From Puniceicoccales bacterium (GTDB lineage Bacteria; Verrucomicrobiota; Verrucomicrobiia; Opitutales; LL51), in the NCBI GenBank assembly GCA_031278845.1, contig JAITJQ010000029.1, forward strand, positions 1 through 21,259: DNA of 21,259 bases. Reading direction: 5' to 3'. Positions 16,073-21,259 of the stretch are shown piece after piece. The notes beneath the pieces are model-generated. The model ran no database searches and was not told the DNA's origin. It was given only the letters and a program-made list of their open reading frames with translations. Position numbers and translations under genes: made by a program. How positions within the stretch are numbered: the first letter of the stretch is position 1; every line of letters starts with the position of its first letter.

Positions 16073-17423
16073 AATTTTCAAATCGAGTTAAACTTTTCCT
16101 AAATGCTAAGCGAACGACCCCGACAGGACCGTTCCGCTGTTTAGCAATGATTAAATCCCGTGGAACAATATCAAGCAAAACTTCCTGATTATCATCACTA
16201 TCTTTTTGCTTCGCTAGCATCAAGACAATATCCGCATCCTGTTCAATGGCACCCGATTCGCGTAAATCGGATAGGCGAGGTTGACGTTTTTCTTTTTCGG
16301 CTTCCCGATTTAGTTGACTCAAAACGATGACCGGTAACGATAATTCCCGTGCCATATCTTTTATACCACGAGAAATTTCAGAAATTTGCTGTTCGCGGGG
16401 AACTTTAGGGTCGCGGCTTACGAGAAGTTGTAAATAATCGATGATAATCAGACCCAATTTATGTTTATTGCACATGCGTCTGGCTTTGGCGCGCATCTCC
16501 GTAACGGACATTCCAGTCGATTCATCGATCCAAAGGGGAATTGTTTTGAGTGCACTAGCGGTGGTGCTGACATTTGTCAGTTCAGCTTTGGGAACAAATC
16601 CGTTGCGCAATTTGGTCATATCGACGCCGGAACGGCTACATAACATGCGCATGGCCAATTGTTCTGCGGACATTTCCAGGCTGAAAAAGAGAGTAGGCAC
16701 AGAGGATGCTTTTGAAATGGTAGCATTTTCTGCGATATTGAGTGCGAAACTTGTTTTTCCCATGGAGGGGCGTGCTGCAACGACGATCATTTCTCCCGGA
16801 TGAAATCCAGAAGTTAGCCGATCGAGATCGATAAAACCGGAGGCGACGCCAGTAACTTCGCCGCGGTGTTTATCCATATGATTGATGAGATTCGCTGCAC
16901 CATCGATTAACTTTTTAATATGGAAGATAGTATCGGAAACACGATTTCCAGAAATGGCGAGGATTGATTTTTCTACGTTGTCGAGAAATTGCCGCACGTC
17001 GTCGACACCGGCGTAGGCATTTTCGATGCTTATCGTTGCGACGGCAATAATTTTTCGGATGAGGTCGAGGTCTTTGACGCGCTCGATGTAGTATTTTAAA
17101 TGTGCCGGAGTATCGATACGGTTGGCGATGGTATTGATATATTCGTGGCCACCGACTTTTTCCAGTTCACCGCGGGCGGCGAGTTTTTCTGCAACGATCA
17201 GTTCGTTGGTCGCCACATTTGCACTATAAAGTTCGAGAAGGGCATTATAAATCAAGCTATGGGCTGGGAGGTAAAATGAATCAGGTGTGATTTTTTCCTG
17301 AATGCAGCTTGTGATACTATTTTGACCGCCGTCGATGATGCATCCCGCGAGGAGCGCTTGCTCACACTCTGCACTAAAAGGAGGTGTTCGATTGATACTT
17401 TCATTCGCTTTAACCACAAGCAT
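16050..17423 (-). CDS. dnaB: replicative DNA helicase DnaB
   Basis: A 457-residue protein of normal DnaB length without an intein. The N-terminal domain starts with PPFSAECEQALLAGCIID, the usual DnaB primase-interacting block. The linker is followed by the RecA-like ATPase: SGFIDLDRLTSGFHPGE, Walker A ARPSMGKT (217-224), the catalytic Glu in FSLEMS, Walker B LIIIDYLQLL, and the arginine-finger region with ESGAIEQDADIVL. The hexamer unwinds DNA ahead of the fork and meets primase. The ATG at 17423 lacks a Shine-Dalgarno sequence. A perfect inverted repeat TTGCCAA-9-TTGGCAA lies 13 nt upstream, overlapping a possible promoter. The gene lies about 7 kb from the proposed origin and runs against the predicted fork direction. 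Confidence 0.97.
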   Translation of the reverse strand: MLVVKANESINRTPPFSAECEQALLAGCIIDGGQNSITSCIQEKITPDSFYLPAHSLIYNALLELYSANVATNELIVAEKLAARGELEKVGGHEYINTIANRIDTPAHLKYYIERVKDLDLIRKIIAVATISIENAYAGVDDVRQFLDNVEKSILAISGNRVSDTIFHIKKLIDGAANLINHMDKHRGEVTGVASGFIDLDRLTSGFHPGEMIVVAARPSMGKTSFALNIAENATISKASSVPTLFFSLEMSAEQLAMRMLCSRSGVDMTKLRNGFVPKAELTNVSTTASALKTIPLWIDESTGMSVTEMRAKARRMCNKHKLGLIIIDYLQLLVSRDPKVPREQQISEISRGIKDMARELSLPVIVLSQLNREAEKEKRQPRLSDLRESGAIEQDADIVLMLAKQKDSDDNQEVLLDIVPRDLIIAKQRNGPVGVVRLAFRKSLTRFENYAKDNNS

Positions 17424-17436
17424 TCATCACTAAAAT

Positions 17437-17459
17437 TTGCCAAACAATCCCATTGGCAA
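17437..17459. promoter_or_regulatory. inverted repeat in the dnaB promoter region
   Basis: TTGCCAA (17437-17443) and TTGGCAA (17453-17459) form a perfect 7-bp inverted repeat with a 9-nt spacer, starting 13 nt before the dnaB ATG. TTGCCA on the minus strand with ATTTTA 17 nt later could be a weak promoter covered by the repeat, so it may be an operator. The binding protein is unknown. Confidence 0.4.
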
Positions 17460-17607
17460 GCATAAATTTTATCAAAAAGGAGATGCAGTTGTGCGGAACT
17501 TTTCCCCACATAGGCTTCTTAAATTTATTTATATATGATTTTCGTGAAAATCTTACGGAAAATGGACGTATTTCGTTTGGAATAGTCCCGCGACTGTGCC
17601 GTGGAGT

Positions 17608-17658
17608 TGTTATCATTTCGTTTTAACTGTTATTATTCTGTTATCATTTCGTTTTAAC
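17608..17658 (+). repeat. 20-bp direct repeat upstream of dnaB
   Basis: TGTTATCATTTCGTTTTAAC occurs exactly at 17608-17627 and again at 17639-17658, a 31-bp period, about three helical turns. It lies in the 346-bp gap between dnaB and groEL. Function is unknown; the phasing would suit a DNA-binding protein. Confidence 0.85.
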
Positions 17659-17661
17659 GGA

Positions 17662-17759
17662 AGGCCCCCTCCACGTGCAACGCACGCGGAGGGGGCCTCG
17701 GTAGAGGTCCAGGAGGCGAGCCTCCTGTCAGGGGGTTAAAGGGGGAAGGATTCCCCCTT
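17662..17759. repeat. array of three GC-rich hairpins between groEL and dnaB
   Basis: Three perfect stems follow one another. The first has 11-bp arms (AGGCCCCCTCC, 17662-17672 and 17688-17698), with an inner CGTGC/GCACG stem that extends it. The second is CAGGAGGC/GCCTCCTG (17710-17727). The third is AAGGGGGAA/TTCCCCCTT with a 3-nt loop (17739-17759), starting about 10 nt after the groEL stop on the minus strand. The block is far more GC-rich than nearby intergenic DNA. The third stem could terminate groEL transcription although the following U tract is short, and the set resembles a REP/BIME-like interspersed palindromic element. Confidence 0.75.
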
Positions 17760-17769
17760 GTTTCATAAT

Positions 17770-19398
17770 TTACATCATATCGTCCATACCAGGATTGGGC
17801 ATATGTCGGCAGGCGGAATCTTCCTTGGGGATATCGGCGACAATGCACTCCGTTGTGAGGAGTAATCCGGCGATGGAGGCCGCATTTTGGAGGGCGGTGC
17901 GATTGACCTTCGTTGGGTCGACGACGCCCGCGGCGATGAGGTCTTCGAATTTTCCGGTCGCCACGTTATAGCCCTGGTTGCCGTTCATTTTGAGGACTTC
18001 CTGGACAATTAATCCACCTTCGACGCCGGCATTTTCGCAGAGTTGGCGCAGGGGAGCTTCGATGGCGCGTTTGACAATTTTGGCGCCAATTTTGCCATCT
18101 GGGCAGGGGATATCGAGGGTATCGATGATGGCCGAAGCGCGGAGGAGGGCGACGCTGCCGCCTGCGGAAATTCCTTCTTCAACGGCGGCGCGGGTCGCGT
18201 GGAGGGCATCATCGACGCGATCTTTTTTCTCTTTCATTTCCGGTTCGGTAGTAGCACCGACGCGGATAACGGCGACACCGCCGGCTAGTTTAGCGAGGCG
18301 TTCCTGCAGCTTTTCCCGATCGTAGTCGGAGGTCGACTCATCGATTTGGTGGCGGATTTGTTTAATGCGCGCCTGGATATCGCCATGGCTACCGTTCCCT
18401 TCGACGATGGTCGTATCTTCTTTACTGATAGTAATCCGCTTGGCGCGACCGAGGTCATCGATGCCAACGTTTTCCAATTTGATACCGAGGTCTTCGGAGA
18501 TGAATCGTCCGCCGGTGAGGATGGCGATATCTTCGAGCATAGCTTTACGGCGATCACCGAAGCCGGGAGCTTTGACGGCGCAGACATTGAGCGTCCCACG
18601 CAACTTATTGACGACGAGGGCGGCAAGGGCTTCCCCTTCCACATCTTCGGCGATGAGCATAAGCGGTTTACCGCCTTGGGCGACCGTTTGTAGTAGGGGG
18701 AGTAGGTCATTGAGCGCGCTAATTTTCTTCTCATAGATGAGGATATAGGCGTTTTCAAGGACACATTCCATGCTATTGGGGTCGGAGACGAAGTAGGGGC
18801 TGAGGTAGCCCTTATCGAACTGCATACCTTCGACGACTTCGAGGGATGTTTCGATGGTTTTCGCTTCTTCGACGGTAATGGTACCATCTTTACCGACTTT
18901 CTCCATGGCATCGGCGATAATTTTACCGATTTCGTCATCCCAGTTTGCGGAGACGGTGGCCACCTGGCGAATTTCTTCGGAAGTTTCGACTTTTTTTGAC
19001 GTCCAGGCCAATTCGGCGACGACGGCTTCCACGGCCTTATCGATGCCCCGCTTCAGCATAATGGGGTTGACGCCGGAGGATACATTTTTAAGTCCTTCGC
19101 GAAAGATGGCTTCGGCGAGAATGGTGGCCGTTGTGGTACCATCGCCGGCGCTATCGGAGGTTTTGGAAGCGACTTCCTTGACCATTTGGGCGCCGATATT
19201 TTCGTAGGCGTCTTTCAGTTCGATTTCTTTAGCGACAGTCACGCCATCTTTAGTGACGGTGGAAGCGCCAAATTTCTTCTCAATGAGGACGTTACGCCCC
19301 TTGGGGCCAAGGGTCACTTTCACAGCTTTGGCGAGAGTAGCGATGCCATCGAGCACTTTTTTACGGGCTTGTTCTTCAAAAATCAATTGTTTTGCCAT
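17770..19398 (-). CDS. groEL: chaperonin GroEL
   Basis: A 542-residue Hsp60. It starts MAKQLIFEEQARKKVLDG and carries the nucleotide-binding VTLGPKGRNV and AGDGTTTATILAEAI blocks, the apical domain segment KAPGFGDRRKAMLEDIAILT, and GGVAVIRVGA near 400. It ends in PNPGMDDMM rather than a long GGM repeat tail. GroEL folds proteins in the cytosol inside a double ring capped by GroES. The ATG at 19398 is preceded by AAAGGA, a fair ribosome binding site with 8-nt spacing; an upstream non-ATG extension is rejected. It lies 36 bp after groES, the standard operon order. The plus strand over this gene is G-rich, consistent with its position on the lagging-strand template side of the proposed origin. 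Confidence 0.98.
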   Translation of the reverse strand: MAKQLIFEEQARKKVLDGIATLAKAVKVTLGPKGRNVLIEKKFGASTVTKDGVTVAKEIELKDAYENIGAQMVKEVASKTSDSAGDGTTTATILAEAIFREGLKNVSSGVNPIMLKRGIDKAVEAVVAELAWTSKKVETSEEIRQVATVSANWDDEIGKIIADAMEKVGKDGTITVEEAKTIETSLEVVEGMQFDKGYLSPYFVSDPNSMECVLENAYILIYEKKISALNDLLPLLQTVAQGGKPLMLIAEDVEGEALAALVVNKLRGTLNVCAVKAPGFGDRRKAMLEDIAILTGGRFISEDLGIKLENVGIDDLGRAKRITISKEDTTIVEGNGSHGDIQARIKQIRHQIDESTSDYDREKLQERLAKLAGGVAVIRVGATTEPEMKEKKDRVDDALHATRAAVEEGISAGGSVALLRASAIIDTLDIPCPDGKIGAKIVKRAIEAPLRQLCENAGVEGGLIVQEVLKMNGNQGYNVATGKFEDLIAAGVVDPTKVNRTALQNAASIAGLLLTTECIVADIPKEDSACRHMPNPGMDDMM

Positions 19399-19434
19399 AT
19401 ATAATCCTTTCAATTTTAAAATTTGGGTTAAACA

Positions 19435-19728
19435 TTATTTAAACACAGCGAGCAGGTCATCCTGTCGCACGAGCATAAAGGTTTGGTCATCGTATTTGAC
19501 CTCCGTGCCGCCGTACTTGCTGATCAGGACCTTATCGCCGACGGCGACATCGAATCCGAGACGTTTACCGTCGTCGTCCCGTTTACCGGTCCCGAGGGCA
19601 ATCACAGTTGCCTCCTGGGATTTTTCCTTAGCGGCATCGGGAATAATGATACCGCCCTTGACCTGTTCCTTTTCCTCGATTTGTTTAACGAGGAGACGAT
19701 CTCCTAAGGGTTGAATATTTGTACTCAT
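19435..19728 (-). CDS. groES: co-chaperonin GroES
   Basis: A 97-residue Hsp10 of normal length, starting MSTNIQPLGDRLLVKQIEEK, with the mobile loop KGGIIIPDAAKEKSQEATV and the C-terminal GDKVLISKYGGTEVKYD. It forms the heptameric lid of GroEL. It is the first gene of groES-groEL, transcribed from the gap at 19729-19938. No CIRCE element (TTAGCACTC-N9-GAGTGCTAA) is found there, so HrcA control is not indicated. The ATG lacks a clear Shine-Dalgarno sequence; an AT-rich leader (TTAATTAATT) precedes it. Confidence 0.97.
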   Translation of the reverse strand: MSTNIQPLGDRLLVKQIEEKEQVKGGIIIPDAAKEKSQEATVIALGTGKRDDDGKRLGFDVAVGDKVLISKYGGTEVKYDDQTFMLVRQDDLLAVFK

Positions 19729-19938
19729 AATTAATTAACTATTAAGGGTTAAATTTTACAAATCCATCCCCTATCCATTCCATTTGTTGTGTTTTCACGC
19801 CAATCCTTTGAGGTATTCATTGGTAATAATCATCAATTGTATCACCACCGAATGTTCCAACCAAAAGTCATTTTTCCTCCATTCTATCGTAGAAATAAAT
19901 TTCTCATGGTATGATAAATATTTTTCGTCATGGCTACA

Positions 19939-21259
19939 CTACTTTTTTTCTTCATCTACAACCTCGAAATTCGCGTCGACCACGTTATCATCGGATTTTT
20001 TATTTTCCGGCTGCGGGCCGCCTTGGGTGCTACCTTGGACATTTTTGTATAACTCCTGGGCTATATCCTGAAAAACTTTAGTTAATTTTTCAAGGGCAGA
20101 TTTCATCTCTTCGGTGGAGGCATCGTTATTTTCGAAAACTTTCTTGGCATTGGCGATGGCTTCTTCCATTTTTTTCCGATCCGACTCCTGCAGTTTATCG
20201 CTGGTTTCTTTGAGTTGTTTTTCCGTTTGGTAGATCATGGTATCCAGGTGATTGCGGGCCTCAATTTTTTCCTTTGCTTTTTTATCGGAATCGGCGAACT
20301 GTTCCGCTTCTTTACGGAATTTTTCCACTTCTTCTTCGGAAAGACCGGAAGCGCCCGAGATCGTAATTTTCTGATTTTTACCGCTACCGAGATCCTTAGC
20401 GGTGACACTAAGGATACCGTTGGCGTTGATGTCGAAGGTGACTTCGATTTGAGGCAATCCGCGGGGAGCGATGGGGATACCGTCGAGGCGGAAGATGCCG
20501 AGGGTTTTATTTTGGACAGCGAGGGGGCGTTCGCCCTGGAGGACCTTGATATCGACGGCCGTTTGATTATCGGCGTAGGTGGAAAAGATCTGGGTTTTTT
20601 TGGTTGGAATGGTGGTGTTGCGCTCGATCATGGGTGTTGAGGCACCGCCGGCGGTTTCGATCCCGAGGGTAAGCGGGGTGACGTCGAGGAGTAGCACGTC
20701 GGTCACTTCTCCCTTGAGGACGCCCCCTTGGATGGCGGCACCGATGGCGACGACTTCGTCCGGATTGACGCCCTGGTGCGGCTCTTTACCGGCGATATCG
20801 TCGGCGATTTCGACGACCTTTGGCGACCGGGTCATACCGCCGACAAGGACCAATTCATCGATATCCTTTGCGGTCCAACCGGCGTCTTTGAAGCAGGCGT
20901 TACAGGGGTGGATTGTCCGCTGGTAGAGATTATCGCAAATTTTTTCCAACTGGGAACGGGAGAGGGTAACATTTAAATGTTTCGGACCGGAAGCATCGGC
21001 GGTAATGAAGGGTAAATTGATTTCCGTCTGTTGAGCGGAGGAGAGGGCGATTTTAGCCTTTTCGGCTTCTTCTTTGAGCCGCTGGTGGGTGATGGGGTCA
21101 TTGCGCAGGTCGATGCCATTTTCCCGTTTGAAGGTATCGGCGAGCCAATCGATAACGGCCTTATCCCAGTCATCGCCGCCGAGCAGTGTATCGCCGTTGG
21201 TTGCCTTGACTTCGAAGACGCCGTCGCCAATTTCGAGGACGGAGATATCGAATGTGCCG
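19939..21259 (-). CDS. dnaK: chaperone DnaK (Hsp70), 5' end beyond window
   Basis: The C-terminal 439 residues of DnaK; the first 190 or so lie past the right edge. The visible part starts at GTFDISVLEIGDGVFEVKAT in the ATPase domain, followed by NGDTLLGGDDWD, LVLVGGMTRSPKV with the phosphate-2 type loop, and GEPH-like GKEPHQGVNPDEVVAIGAA. The substrate-binding domain has LLLDVTPLTLGIET, TTIPTKKTQIFSTYADNQ and RGLPQIEVTFDINANGIL. The helical lid ends in a Gly/Gln-rich linker and VVDANFEVVDEEKK, the usual EEVD-like acidic tail. It folds nascent chains with DnaJ and GrpE. It lies 210 bp before groES on the same strand. The nearby dnaJ and grpE are not visible. Confidence 0.97.
   Translation of the reverse strand, partial: GTFDISVLEIGDGVFEVKATNGDTLLGGDDWDKAVIDWLADTFKRENGIDLRNDPITHQRLKEEAEKAKIALSSAQQTEINLPFITADASGPKHLNVTLSRSQLEKICDNLYQRTIHPCNACFKDAGWTAKDIDELVLVGGMTRSPKVVEIADDIAGKEPHQGVNPDEVVAIGAAIQGGVLKGEVTDVLLLDVTPLTLGIETAGGASTPMIERNTTIPTKKTQIFSTYADNQTAVDIKVLQGERPLAVQNKTLGIFRLDGIPIAPRGLPQIEVTFDINANGILSVTAKDLGSGKNQKITISGASGLSEEEVEKFRKEAEQFADSDKKAKEKIEARNHLDTMIYQTEKQLKETSDKLQESDRKKMEEAIANAKKVFENNDASTEEMKSALEKLTKVFQDIAQELYKNVQGSTQGGPQPENKKSDDNVVDANFEVVDEEKK

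Noticed and set aside
18285..18938. 217-codon minus-strand open frame
   Set aside because: It overlaps groEL in another frame and its Ser/Pro/Lys-rich translation is a shadow of groEL codon usage.
19729..19938. Possible CIRCE or heat-shock operator before groES
   Set aside because: No TTAGCACTC/GAGTGCTAA pair or other long palindrome found; only short AT-rich inverted stretches that chance explains.
1..21259. tRNA, rRNA and CRISPR arrays
   Set aside because: No T-loop/acceptor arrangement, rRNA signature or regularly spaced repeat series was seen on either strand.

Overview
The window reads as part of a compact bacterial chromosome from the PVC superphylum, most likely a host-associated Verrucomicrobiota (Opitutae/Puniceicoccales-like). 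This is inferred from the style of the RecA, release factor 2, RNase HIII, HAD-hydrolase and BamA proteins, together with secreted ankyrin-repeat proteins, an Rpn-type nuclease and decaying accessory genes. I could not test the taxonomy by database search.

Layout. From 1 to 9.2 kb every gene is on the minus strand: a partial Rpn/PD-(D/E)XK gene, a short SufD-like gene behind recA, a frameshifted ankyrin gene, a double-ACT protein, exonuclease III, an IS982-like transposase remnant, prfB, a cluster of three genes sharing one signal-peptide type (one helical secreted protein, one intact ankyrin protein, one ankyrin pseudogene), and rnhC. A gene-free stretch at 9.2-9.77 kb holds a cluster of DnaA-box-like sites. 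Then come three plus-strand genes (glycine-zipper lipoprotein, HAD hydrolase, ftsI-type transpeptidase). From 13.1 kb to the end the genes are on the minus strand again: a 58-residue small protein, bamA, dnaB, groEL, groES and a 5'-truncated dnaK.

Main interpretation. The 9.2-9.77 kb gap looks like the replication origin. It has one perfect DnaA box and several near matches in the same orientation. Gene direction diverges there. The plus strand is C-rich to its left and G-rich to its right, even where the right-hand genes are on the minus strand. Two parS-type palindromes (TGTTCCACGTGGAACA) lie 4-5 kb to the left, one of them inside the exonuclease III reading frame. If so, dnaB, bamA, groESL and dnaK are transcribed head-on to the fork.

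Second theme. Four accessory genes (Rpn and the three signal-peptide genes) lack a Shine-Dalgarno sequence and have a TTGACA-like box 32-33 nt before the start codon. This predicts leaderless transcripts. Three of them also share an ungapped signal-peptide sequence, which looks like a reusable promoter-plus-export cassette in front of different secreted proteins. Two ankyrin genes are broken, one by an exact 22-bp tandem duplication that could in principle revert.
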